Shown here one piece after another: positions 12,101 through 19,200 of a DNA stretch of 64,000 nt. The translations under genes were made by a program, and so were the position numbers. This DNA is from Symbiodinium natans (lineage: Eukaryota > Sar > Dinophyceae > Suessiales > Symbiodiniaceae). The notes beneath the pieces were generated by a model, which did not search any database, was not told the origin of the DNA, and worked only from the letters and a program-made list of their open reading frames with translations. Positions within the stretch are counted from its first letter, which is position 1. Every line of letters begins with the position of its first letter. Location of the stretch: the NCBI GenBank assembly GCA_905221605.1, contig CAJNDS010002134.1, positions 43,501 through 107,500 of the forward strand, in the 5' to 3' direction.

Positions 12101-13953
12101 GACTTGAGGATGCTCCTCAAACCCTGCGTTTAGGGTCTAGGGTGTAGGGTTTAGGGTTTAGGGTTTAGTGTTTAGGGTTTAGGGTATGGGCCGTGGGTTT
12201 TCATGTAAGCAAAGACATCGTAGCGGCGCGATAGGACAGGTGGCATAAACTGCTTGGCAGACATGTCCTCCAGCTTCTCGAAAGTGCCCCGATTGACCTG
12301 CCCGCTGGCCGGCAGCAAAGAACGGCATTTTGGGGAAGCATCAGCGTTCAGGGTTTAGGGTTGAAGGTTTAGGGTTTAGGGTTTAGGGTTTAGGGTTTGG
12401 GGTTTGGGGTTTAGGGTTTGGGGTTGGAGCTTCGGGTTTTGGGTTTAGGGGGGTTTAAAGTGACCTGCCGCAACCTTTCCGACTTCAGAACCTTCCCAAA
12501 CCCTCGATCGTAAGAAGCTACTGGTTTGCAGGATGGTGGGGGGGGGGGGGGGGGGCTATGGGAGGCAGTTCCCAGTTCAGGGGGATTTCGAAGACTCCGG
12601 CACAAAGAGGTAACAATCTGCAAAGCCCAGATCCCCAGATCCTAACCCCTAACCGTAAACCCTCAGCCCCTAAACCCCCTCACCCCGCCCTCCCCCCCCC
12701 CCCCAACAAAAAGAATAACAAGAAACACATGAGACCCCGTGTGCACCTCAGGAAAGGCCGCAGCCACGGCGCCCAGGCCCACCCCCACCAGGATGGTTGA
12801 GATGGCCTCCAACGGGCTTAGGGCTTAGGACCAAGGCTTAGGGTTTAGGGTTTAGGGTTTAGGGTTCAGGTCTAGGGTCTAGGGTCTAGGGTCTAGGGTC
12901 TAATCTAGGCTAGGTTTAGGGTTTAGGGTTTAGGTTTAGGGTTTGGGGTTTGGGGTTTAGGTTTAGGGTTTAGGGTTTAGGGTTTTTTTAGGGTTTAGGG
13001 TTTAGGGTTTAGGGTTTAGGGTTTAGGGTTTAGGGTTTAGGGTTTAGGGTTTAGGGTTTAGGGTTTAGGGTTTAGGGTTTAGGGTTCAGGGTTTAGGCGG
13101 TTTAGGCGGTTTAGGCGGTTTAGGGTTTAGGGTTTAGGAAGCGGAAGCGGGGCAATATTGCGAGGTGGGAGGAGGGGTCCCTTTTTTTGGGGGGATGGCT
13201 TTTTTCCGGGGCTCATGAAGGGGCACCCCTACGGTGGGAGATACACTTGTGGCTCCTAGCTGCTGAGTTGGAGGGTGGGTGTATTGGAATGGGTGGGGTG
13301 TGACGATATTTCAACACTCGCATCACTGCTCCTTCAATTCAATTGCCTTCTAGCCGACAGAGAAGTCCAGAAGGGTTTAGGGTCTTACGGGGTATCTGAC
13401 CACTTCTCTCAAATATGGGCCCTTTTGGGGTCCTCAACTTAAGGCGGCCTCTCTTATTGAGGGTAACCAGAGAAAAGACCACCGTTTTGACAACTGCCCT
13501 AAACCCTAAACCCTAAACCCTAAACCCTAAACCCTAAACCCTAAACCCTAAACCCTAAACCCTAAACCCTAAACCGTATGGCTTGGGGATTACCAGGATT
13601 TCGGGCTTGCGCGACTCTCCAAGGGTGAAGGCCTGCCAAGAAAGGGTTCATCCTGACAACTTTGAGGGTCCGATGCCATAACCCAGATGGATTCTTCGGG
13701 CACAGAAGGACTTTTTGGGATTTAGGGCTTAGGGTCGAGCGAAAAGGCTTGGTAAACCCCAAACCCTAAACCCTAAACCCTAAACCCTACACCCTAAACC
13801 CGAAACCCTAAACCCTAAACCCTAAACCCAAGCCCAAACCTCAACCTCCTCGCTTTGGGGGCTTGGAACTCAAGAGCTTCGATGGCGGGCGCCGGCCTCG
13901 GGAATGGGCCATGACTGCTTTTGTATGACGTTGTTCACCACCAGAGTGATGGC
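1..13953 (-). CDS. Na+/H+ exchanger (NHE/NHX family), multi-exon gene, 3' end outside window
   Basis: Cation/proton antiporter of the CPA1 (NHE/NHX) family; in eukaryotes these membrane proteins exchange Na+ or K+ for H+ at the plasma membrane or in organelles. Minus-strand exons read in order give the family landmarks: PIPEAISTILVGVGLG (TM1), FIAPIIFAEGYGMK (LPPIIFE-like), GTLISAL, AFGAMISSTDP, TTLAIFKE, GESILNDAVAIALF (the FGESLLNDAVTVVL signature, with the transport Asp), LAAEACNLSGIVAIM, MRHYAHFNL, ASLCETY, FILLGLG, RAVNVYPLSFL, AGLRGVIAFICALG and TTAI/VIVVG. The joins between listed exons preserve phase, except at the low-confidence microexons between 5700 and 8960. Introns use GT, GC and GA donors and are filled with TTTAGGG-type arrays and short inverted-repeat elements. 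The C-terminal tail lies beyond base 1. Candidate extra 5' exons lie at 14190-14865. The order of motifs is close to NHE8/NHX proteins; the exact subfamily is inference. Confidence 0.82.
41..160. repeat. GGGTTGA array (telomere-unit variant)
   Basis: About 14 near-tandem GGGTTGA units with few substitutions. Confidence 0.85.
455..560. mobile_element. Family-E element
   Basis: Shares AAAGGGGCCATAAGGGGATA and TTAGGTAATCACACCGACAC with three other copies. Confidence 0.55.
772..871. mobile_element. Family-B inverted-repeat element
   Basis: TIR TGGGATGTTCCCCCCTTATA with inner CCTTAATAGGGATTATAGTA; about 100 bp. Imperfect 12-bp flanking repeat AGGGCTTxGG. Confidence 0.78.
928..966 (-). CDS. NHE exon GGHQNFFLCTTAI
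   Basis: Polypyrimidine tract and CTGCAG acceptor. Thirteen codons in phase 0, then a GC donor (GCCTCA). FFLCTTAI matches the FFxTTTLVI transmembrane segment after the GLRG motif. Confidence 0.6.
1455..1529 (-). CDS. NHE exon with the GLRG motif
   Basis: Encodes EMHMVWMAGLRGVIAFICAL followed by GFPNK (25 codons). The (A)GLRGAIAFAL motif is diagnostic for NHE/NHX. Donor GCCGCA. Confidence 0.85.
1653..1716 (-). CDS. NHE exon NVYPLSFLANRVSAGPKLSAK
   Basis: Starts with the last base of a split Val codon, so the join to 2139-2179 reads RAVNVYPLSFL, the conserved RA(x)N(I/V)(F/Y)PLS motif. GT donor (GTGTCG). Confidence 0.85.
1755..1855. repeat. CCCTAAA array
   Basis: About 13 units with minor variants, in the intron right of exon 1653-1716. 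Confidence 0.9.
2139..2179 (-). CDS. NHE exon VAWTAVACLIGRAV
   Basis: Transmembrane segment ending in the conserved RA. The GC donor (GCTGCC) is needed to keep phase into the next exon. Flanked by CCCTAAA on the left and TTTAGGG on the right. Confidence 0.82.
2193..2282. repeat. TTTAGGG array
   Basis: About 12 units directly right of exon 2139-2179. Confidence 0.92.
2695..2754 (-). CDS. NHE exon VFILLGLGVFMIQGAFSAPL
   Basis: Twenty codons in phase 0 between a GCGAG acceptor and a GTGGGG donor. Equivalent to the ETFIFAYLGLALF membrane segment. Confidence 0.82.
2963..3090. mobile_element. Family-A inverted-repeat element
   Basis: About 125 bp. TIRs TACTTGGAGGTTCATGGGTA and complement (one mismatch) with GTTATAAGTAGGG continuing inward. 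No coding capacity; MITE or introner-like. Confidence 0.8.
3520..3579 (-). CDS. NHE exon VTRQIFLPTVELIASLCETY
   Basis: Twenty codons after a GCCAG acceptor. The LASLCETY part matches the conserved LAFLAET(F/Y) helix and joins in phase to VFILLGLG. The donor appears to be GCACCT. Confidence 0.8.
3985..4155. repeat. TTTAGGG array
   Basis: About 24 units with TTCAGGG variants. Confidence 0.92.
4237..4277 (-). CDS. NHE exon (G)ITMRHYAHFNLTQ
   Basis: Matches the family pattern G(I)xMxHYxxxNLS. Starts with two bases of a split Gly codon after GTTTGCAG; GC donor GCTGGG. Confidence 0.85.
4650..4727 (-). CDS. NHE exon with LSGIVA motif
   Basis: Encodes EVLAYVPFLAAEACNLSGIV then AIMPL. (A)AExxxLSGIVA is an NHE hallmark. 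Phase into the next exon requires a GA donor (GAACTT), a dinoflagellate-type non-canonical site. Confidence 0.85.
5340..5455. repeat. Poly-C/CCCCA low-complexity tract
   Basis: About 110 bases of C with scattered A and T. Open frames through it are compositional artefacts. Confidence 0.9.
5675..5690 (-). CDS. Possible NHE microexon RIRVH(V)
   Basis: CGGCCCAG acceptor, 16 nt, then a GTGATT donor. The split codon completes to Val before EVLAYV. Very short, so supported only by splice sites and phase. Confidence 0.35.
5858..6010. repeat. TTTAGGG array grading into GGGGTTTGGGG variants
   Basis: Nine TTTAGGG or TTCAGGG units, then degenerate G-rich units. Confidence 0.85.
6131..6144 (-). CDS. 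Possible 14-nt microexon
   Basis: A strong acceptor (TTTTATCTTGGCACAG) and a GTAGTT donor bracket 14 nt lying where the cytoplasmic loop of the exchanger is expected. It could be a decoy pair. Confidence 0.25.
6398..6428 (-). CDS. Possible NHE exon RLALVIFLVQ
   Basis: Excellent pyrimidine-rich acceptor (CGCTTCTTCTTGCTCAG) and GTGGGT donor. A hydrophobic stretch is expected here after GESILND. A further splice-like island lies at 6304-6352. The phase through this part could not be closed. Confidence 0.3.
6883..6972. mobile_element. Family-F element
   Basis: CGAAAACAGGGG, TTATTGGGGTCCTTATTTTA, CTATTTTCGCAACCCCC. Confidence 0.6.
7064..7265. repeat. TTTAGGG array
   Basis: About 28 units, with one TTTAGGATGG interruption. 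Confidence 0.93.
7378..7488. mobile_element. Family-A inverted-repeat element (diverged)
   Basis: CACTTGGAGGTTCA at left, ACCCATGAACCTCC at right, same internal ATAAGTACCCTA. Confidence 0.7.
7497..7626. mobile_element. Family-I inverted-repeat element
   Basis: ATCCCCTTAATCTTTCAATC at left, GGTTAGTATTTAGGGGGAAG at right. Confidence 0.5.
7776..7871. mobile_element. Family-B inverted-repeat element
   Basis: GGATGTTCCCCCTTATACTA to AAGGGGGAACATCCCA. Confidence 0.78.
8319..8580. mobile_element. Cluster of family-A copies
   Basis: A truncated copy (8319-8408), a half copy (8408-8439) and a full diverged copy (8460-8580) in one orientation series. Confidence 0.65.
8960..9025 (-). CDS. NHE exon with the GESILND signature
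   Basis: Encodes VLGESILNDAVAIALFGSFA then DL, 22 codons in phase 0. Acceptor CCCCCAG, donor GTGAGC. This is the most diagnostic exon of the gene; ND is the ion-binding pair. Confidence 0.92.
9303..9382. repeat. CCCTAAA array
   Basis: About 11 units left of exon 9410-9478; TTTAGGG at 9540-9570 lies on its right. Confidence 0.9.
9410..9478 (-). CDS. NHE exon VTTLAIFKEQSL...
   Basis: Encodes VTTLAIFKEQSLAEKGRGHL then YYS. Follows SSTDP in phase and corresponds to the SAVDPVTTLAIFKEL segment. GC donor GCTCCG. Confidence 0.87.
9739..9764 (-). CDS. NHE exon (G)AMISSTDP
   Basis: A 26-nt exon. GAxISSTDP is the conserved FGALISAVDP motif. Donor GCCGCA. Confidence 0.8.
10193..10271 (-). CDS. NHE exon VVAFAIFYLVPLTGG...
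   Basis: Encodes VVAFAIFYLVPLTGGITLGL then AECLAF and the first base of Gly. The split Gly joins it to AMISSTDP. Acceptor GCGCCAG, donor GCGCCC. Confidence 0.85.
10868..11014. repeat. TTTAGGG array
   Basis: About 20 units with a few variants. Confidence 0.92.
11102..11145 (-). CDS. NHE exon ILLHAFLGTLISAL
   Basis: Matches the family motif (I)xxFAxxGTLISA. Acceptor AGCCCAG, donor GTGGGG. Joins VVAFAIF in phase. Confidence 0.85.
11718..11759 (-). CDS. NHE exon (G)YGMKSQQFFDNIT(R)
   Basis: Corresponds to the FE(A)GYxMxxxxFFxNIG segment. Both split codons (G|GT, C|GA) agree with the neighbouring exons. Donor GCGTCC. Confidence 0.83.
11890..11946 (-). CDS. NHE exon DAALDPRLVFIAPIIFAE
   Basis: FIAPIIFAEGY is the LLPPIIFEAGY (amiloride-site) motif of NHEs. 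Starts with CG of a split codon after CCGAAG; donor GCTGCT. Confidence 0.83.
12085..12117 (-). CDS. Possible NHE linker exon
   Basis: Splice-like island with acceptor TTTGAG and donor GTGAGA. Read as xGA ASSSRNRSGG G it would join the next exon as a hydrophilic loop. The upstream phase does not close. Confidence 0.3.
12230..12336 (-). CDS. Coding-like island, unassigned
   Basis: After an AGCGGGCAG acceptor the minus strand is open and reads VNRGTFEKLEDMSAKQFMPP and on through VLSRRYDVFAYMKT. It looks like protein but does not fit the exchanger. It may be an exon of another transcript or a nested fragment. Confidence 0.35.
12747..12806 (-). CDS. NHE exon AISTILVGVGLGAVAAAFPE
   Basis: Twenty codons in phase 0. 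Matches the LPESxxxxLVGxxxG first conserved helix. Joins PIPE of 13897-13953. Donor GTGCAC. Confidence 0.82.
12838..13135. repeat. TTTAGGG array with TCTAGGG variants
   Basis: About 300 bases. Includes a block of five TCTAGGG units and three GTTTAGGCG units near the right end. Confidence 0.93.
13499..13575. repeat. CCCTAAA array
   Basis: Eleven perfect units. Confidence 0.92.
13760..13830. repeat. CCCTAAA array
   Basis: About ten units left of exon 13897-13953; TTTAGGG variants on its right. Confidence 0.9.
13897..13953 (-). CDS. NHE exon AITLVVNNVIQKQSWPIPE
   Basis: Nineteen codons ending in PIPE, which completes PIPEAISTILVG. Acceptor CCGAG, donor GCCGGC. Confidence 0.75.
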
Positions 13954-14189
13954 CTCGGATGGGTTTAGGGTTTGGGGTCTAGGGTTTAGCGTTCAGGGTG
14001 CAGGGTTTAGGGTTTTGGGTGTAGGGTTTAGGGTTGTACTTGGAGGTTCAAGGCTTTCATACGTGGAGTTATAAGTAGGGATGGTGAGGGCGACGGAAGG
14101 ATGCCGCACTTGATGAGCACAATGGCATTCCTAGACCGTTGCCCGCTTACCCTACACCCTAGGCCCTAAACCCTGACAAAGGAACCCAG

Positions 14190-14865
14190 AACCCCAAAGA
14201 GAGCGCCAAAAGGCACCACTTCCTGCAAACAAAGCTGAACTTAACGCACAGCTTGGAGTGCGGAGCTGTTGGTACAAGCCCCTTCTAACCCTCGTAGACG
14301 ATGAGCAAGCCCCTTCTACTAAACTCTGAAACGTAACCCCTAAACCCTAAACCCTAAACCCTAAACCCTAAACCCTAAACCCTAAACCCTAAACCCTAAA
14401 CCCTAAACCCTAAACCCTAAACCCTAAACCCTAAACCCGACCCCAAACCCTAGCCTCAAAGCCACCTTGGAAAGACGCGAACTTGGGCTCGCGCCAGCAA
14501 GCTGACCTCGGAGCAAGACCAGGGTTCAGGATAGCTTAGGGTTTAGGGTTTAGGGCTGGGGTTTGGGGTTTGGGGTTTGCTCTTAAAACATAACCCCGAG
14601 AAAAATGGAAGCTGGGAAAATTCTGGGTAAATTCTGGGGGTTAAGCTGTGGTGCTGCATGCAACAGAGGGGTTGCCTGAATTCGGGAGTGAAGGGTTCTT
14701 AGATCTGGATTGCCGGATTAGGGAATACGTGATAAAGGTGGAATCTGACTCCCCCTCAACGCTCAAGAGCAAGCCCAAGATCAAATGCAGCCGATGAGCC
14801 AGCAACAGAACGTCCGTTGCATCGATCGTCAGATCCGATATGGGATCCGGCCCCGCTGCCACCAT
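14190..14865 (-). CDS. Candidate 5' exons of the NHE gene
   Basis: Three splice-like islands on the minus strand. 14755-14865 starts with ATG and reads MVAAGPDPISDLTIDATDVL followed by a hydrophobic LLLAHRLHLILGLLLS, then a GTTGAG donor. 14467-14506 reads VSLLARAQVRVFP between GAG and GTGGCT. About 14190-14222 follows a strong TTTGTTTGCAG acceptor. Membrane-like character and order suit the N terminus, but no conserved motif confirms it. Confidence 0.35.
14337..14445. repeat. CCCTAAA array
   Basis: Fifteen nearly perfect units. Confidence 0.92.
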
Positions 14866-14869
14866 GTTG

Positions 14870-14909
14870 GGGGTTTAGGGTTTAGGGCTTAGGGCTTAGG
14901 GCCTAGGGT

Positions 14910-14948
<39 letters not shown>

Positions 14949-14995
14949 GGTTTAGGGTTTAGGGTTTAGAGTTTAGGGTTTAGGGTTTAGGGCTC
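14870..14995. repeat. TTTAGGG/GGGTTGA array
   Basis: Mixed units, with a homogenised run of seven GGGTTGA in the middle. Confidence 0.9.
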
Positions 14996-15006
14996 AAGCG
15001 AGTTTA

Positions 15007-15329
15007 GGGCGTAGCGTTTGGGTTCTCAAGGTCGTGAGGCTAGATGCGGTTTGGGCTTCATCGGTCTTGAAGGTCGGTTTGTCAAGGTTTCTTGAGGAGC
15101 ATAGGGTCATGCAAGCTCAGAATGTGGACATGCTCGACATGTTAAAGACACATCGCTACAGACACATCTGCTGGGTGCAAGCCACAGGCCCGAAACCGAA
15201 CCATGGCAACTCGGTTCTTTGGGTTTACGGAGTCATTGGATATTTGTTGGTGTGTGTGTGTTCCTGAGAGCCAGCACATTGTGGCCGTCGCCAAACTGAG
15301 CGGGCGGTTGTCAGCAGAAGCTTTACTTC
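15007..15329. other. Unique sequence without recognised feature
   Basis: About 320 bases free of telomere-type repeats. A short plus-strand open frame begins at 15034 but shows no family motif. I see no supported gene. Confidence 0.3.
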
Positions 15330-15494
15330 TTAGGGTAGCTACATGGCCCCTTAGTATGGGCCCTTAAAAGGGTACCCATTATGTGCCCTTTATATACCCT
15401 GTACAGATTAAGGTCCCATACATCAGAAACCTGCAAAGGATGCAAAGGAGGTTAGGGACCATAGTAAGGGCCCATGAAACTATCCTCAGATTGC
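15330..15494. mobile_element. Inverted-repeat element, family G (single full copy)
   Basis: GGGTAGCTACATGGCCCCTT at left pairs with AAGGGCCCATGAAACTATCC at right; arms of about 30 bp, 165 bp in all. Confidence 0.7.
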
Positions 15495-15725
15495 TAGACC
15501 CAAGAGTAGCCTAGGAATAAAGAAGGGCACCTGTTTGGTGTAAAGGAGGTTTAGAAGGGAACCTAACAAGGAAAAGAGGGCATGCTGTAGGGCCTCGTTT
15601 AGGGTTTAAATTGCGTGGGAGCTTACGGAACCCTACCAAAAGCCCTCAAACCTTGAAAACTTAGACGCAAAGCCACCCTGGAAGAGCTGCGGCCGCTCAC
15701 TAGCACCAGCACTGCATTTCTTGTC

Positions 15726-15768
15726 CCTAAACCCTAAACCCTAAACCCTAAACCCTAAACCCTAAACC

Positions 15769-15800
<32 letters not shown>

Positions 15801-15813
15801 ACCCTAAACCCTA
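15726..15813. repeat. CCCTAAA/CCCTCAA array, retroelement target
   Basis: Twelve units cut by the copia insertion; the other side resumes at 25710. Confidence 0.9.
15809..15813. repeat. Target-site duplication, left (CCCTA)
   Basis: CCCTA directly left of the LTR, identical to 25710-25714. Five bases is the usual copia duplication length. It is part of a CCCTAAA unit. Confidence 0.85.
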
Positions 15814-16033
15814 TACGGGGGGCAACCGAAGGAGGACAGGGAACAAAACAGTCAACCCCAACAGAAGCCCTTGATCCCCTGGACCAACCAACACCAAACC
15901 AAACCCAAAAGACCAAGCACCCTTTTCTCACTAAGTGCACTGTCATCTTGAGCCAAAAAAGATTTCCGGGTTCGTTGACCCTTTTCAACTCCCATCACCA
16001 ACTTCTTTCTACAATACCAGTTGCAGCTCCGCA
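15814..16033 (-). repeat. 3' LTR of the copia element
   Basis: 220 bp, identical to 25490-25709. Contains the spliced-leader-like TTTTGGCTCAAG on the minus strand at 15947-15958. Confidence 0.95.
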
Positions 16034-16046
16034 CTCCCCCTGTCCT
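16034..16046 (-). other. Polypurine tract
   Basis: Minus strand AGGACAGGGGGAG lies immediately upstream of the 3' LTR. It is the expected plus-strand primer for reverse transcription. Confidence 0.7.
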
Positions 16047-16219
16047 AGGATTTCCTAGGACACATTGGAGGTGCAGTTCTTTGGCCAAAAACCGCCATTT
16101 AGGCAGTAGCCAGCTGCTTAAAATGCACATTATGGTTTTACGTCATCCAGGACGAACCTTCAGCTCATTGGCCGAATCCCTTACCATTGAGGATTTCTTC
16201 ACCTCGCACTTGAAAAAAT

Positions 16220-19200
16220 TCACGTTCCAGCGGCCCGTTCCTCACCAAGGAACTCAGCATTCACCACCCAGCCATCCTTGAGGCAATGCTTACAAAGCGT
16301 CTTAGCCCTGGGCTGTGAATATCGCAGAACATCACAGTCACTGCTTGCGTGCATACAGTTCCCACCCACTGTTGTATACAAAGTGGCACTCGCAGGAATA
16401 ACCACCGCTTTCTTGATCCACAGCCATTTATACAGCCGTCGAAAGAGGCACCATGCCAGTTCCCAGAGTATAATTGCTGCCACCAAATACGCAACAAGGT
16501 CTGAATTGTTGATAACCATTTCAATACCTTGAGCCAGAACCATCACCGTAGATGTGTTAGCGACCTTGCACACCCCTTCTTCCGAGCAAAAGAAACCAGC
16601 AGTTGACACTTCTTCGCCACCAGTTGCCATCCCTTGCAGAGATGCAGCCACCATCATGACCGCCATTGCAAGCGAGGCCCTCTTCAAGTCAGTCCCTTGT
16701 ACCAACAGTCGGAGACCCCAAAGTGCCTTTTGCTTTGCATACACCTGTCCACTCATCAACTTGGTCAACAGGTCAGCGATCATATACTCACCGCGAAGGT
16801 GCGCTATCACCATATAACCACGGTCCACCAGAGACCTGACACCGGCTGCTCGAATTCTCAGGTGTCTTGTCCTCCAGCTTCCAGCAGGATATTGAATGAT
16901 CGAGCACGTCGAAACCGAATCTGTATACAGCACTTTTTGCAGCGATTCTTCACCTGTTCCAACCCAAGCGGCAATTATAGGGGTGCACGACTGAATCATC
17001 GTTGCTCCCTCTATGGACGCATGTAATTCAGCTTCAGCTGTACTTAAAGCCACCGTTGATTGTCTCTGTGTTGCCCACATCACTGGACAGTCACCCCACA
17101 CCGCCACCGCTCCTGAGTGGCTCTTTTCATTTTCACCTGCTGCAAAGCTGGCATCCGCGTAGGACTCCACCACCTTAACGCCTCGTCCATAACGCAACAC
17201 CTCATTTCTTTCTTTTTCGCATGTTGCGATTGCTCCGAACGTCAAGCCTAACGTTGGAGTTGCAGCAAGGTATCGGAAAACCTCCTCAGCCTTTTTAACC
17301 ACAAATCGCGGCCTTCGGGATGTCCACAAAGACAACTGGCTCGTGCAGAACGCCAAATCAGGTCGAGTTTTAATTGCCACCCAGAGGAACTCCCCTACAG
17401 CACCTTGAGCCGCTCGCAAGGAAGGAATATCCACCTCCTCTTCTTCACCTGGAGTTTCTTTCACCATTGGCAGGTTACTCCCTTTTCCAGTTTCATCAAT
17501 CTGATACCCTCTTCGGTTCAGCAAATCTCTCACGAAGTCCTCCTGGTTGAGAAAGAAGCTGCCATTTCGATACCAGATTTGGACACCCAAAAACTTCAGG
17601 AATCCATCACCACAGCCTGGACCACAGAACTCGGGTTCAGAAGTTTTCCACTCCTTCCTAATCTGTTCCAAGGCCTCCCGGAGCACTGTCATAGTCCCAG
17701 CCATCAAAAAATCATCCACGTAAAGACCCATTGTCCCTACCAACTTGCTTGCACCTTCCGGCTTCTCTTGCGCCATAATAAGGAACAGACTTGGGTCTGC
17801 ATTGGACCTCTGAAAGCTCATTGCTTGTCCATCCTTTGATACCCAAGACATACCTTGAAGACGTTGGTCTCGCCACTCCACCCATGCTGCAGGACTTTCG
17901 GCCAAACCGTACAAGGCCTTTCTCACAATCCACCGCTCCTCCTTTGTGCAAAGACCCAATTTCACCGCCGCCCTTGGGGGCTGCACCACCACCAGACGCC
18001 CTTCTCTTTGCGCCCTATTCATCGGCGCCGTCAGAAAAGCTTTGGAAATGTCTAAGCCAGCGATGATCCACACCATATATGCTGCGTGCCTCACTTGACA
18101 CCTGAATGTAGTTGAATCTAAACCTGGAGCGTACAGCGAGTGACGACTGAGGGACCTCGGCCCTTCATATTCTGTAGCTGCCGTTGACGAAATAAAATTT
18201 CCACATGCACAGATACGGGCACGTCGCCTCCCTGTCCCTTGCTTCCGGGTAAACACCACCAGACTGGGAACGTACTCAATCACCGGTGCATTAGGCTCTT
18301 CCGCCAATTTGTCCAGCTTTTCTTGAGTTGTTGGTTCCACCACCTCCAACTCTTTCACCAAAGACGTCACCTCGTCCGACAATGATTCCCTCCACTTTTC
18401 CAGCTCTTGCATGGCTTCTTGCGTAGGGATTGTTTTTGTTTGCAGGAACTCAACCTCCTCTGCTGCCTCAAGCGCGGTGTTTTCTTGTACCATTTGCTGA
18501 ACTTGAGCTGCTTTGACCAAAAACTTCGAGAGCTGTTCCTCAGCCCTTTTTGCCTTAACCAGCCATTCTCTAGTCTCTGAACCTTTTTCTCCATTCGACT
18601 CATTGGCCGATCCATGGAACTCATCCAAGACGCAACATTCCTGTTCAGCAATTAGGCGTCGAATACTCAAATGCTCCTCTAGAGCCCATTGGTGCGCTTC
18701 GAACACAGCGTAGTCGACTTCCTCTGCAAGGTCGTCCAGCGAGGTCTCTTTCAACGTCATTTTTAACCACTTCCTTTTTTCACCTCCTTCAGCTTGTGGT
18801 TCCGGAAGAGGAAACTTGCATTGGAGAAGATAGCACCTATCTTTGTAGCTCAAACGCTCCATAAAAACAGGTGTGTACCCTGTCAAGGATACCCTGTTCC
18901 CTTTCCAAGGCATAGGACCATGCAGTTTTCTCGGAAAGAACGACATGAAGTTCCAGTGGATATCGACCAATTTTCCAGGTAAGACTTTCTTCCCATAGGA
19001 TTGCTCCACCACTTCAGCTCCTTCCTCTAAAACCTTTTCATCCTCAGCCCACAGCTGACCATCTTTATAGTCACCAAAGCCACACACATAATTGCAGCAA
19101 TGCTTTTCATTGTGACTATCCCTATGCAATGACACCGGAGCATTGCACGAGATCTGAAGAGCAGAAAATTTGGCTTCAGGATTGTGGTGCCTCACGAATG

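Noticed and set aside
13594..13632. Splice-bounded AFTLGESRKPEIL island as an exchanger exon
   Set aside because: PIPE at 13897-13953 joins AISTILVG at 12806 directly in phase, leaving no room for it.
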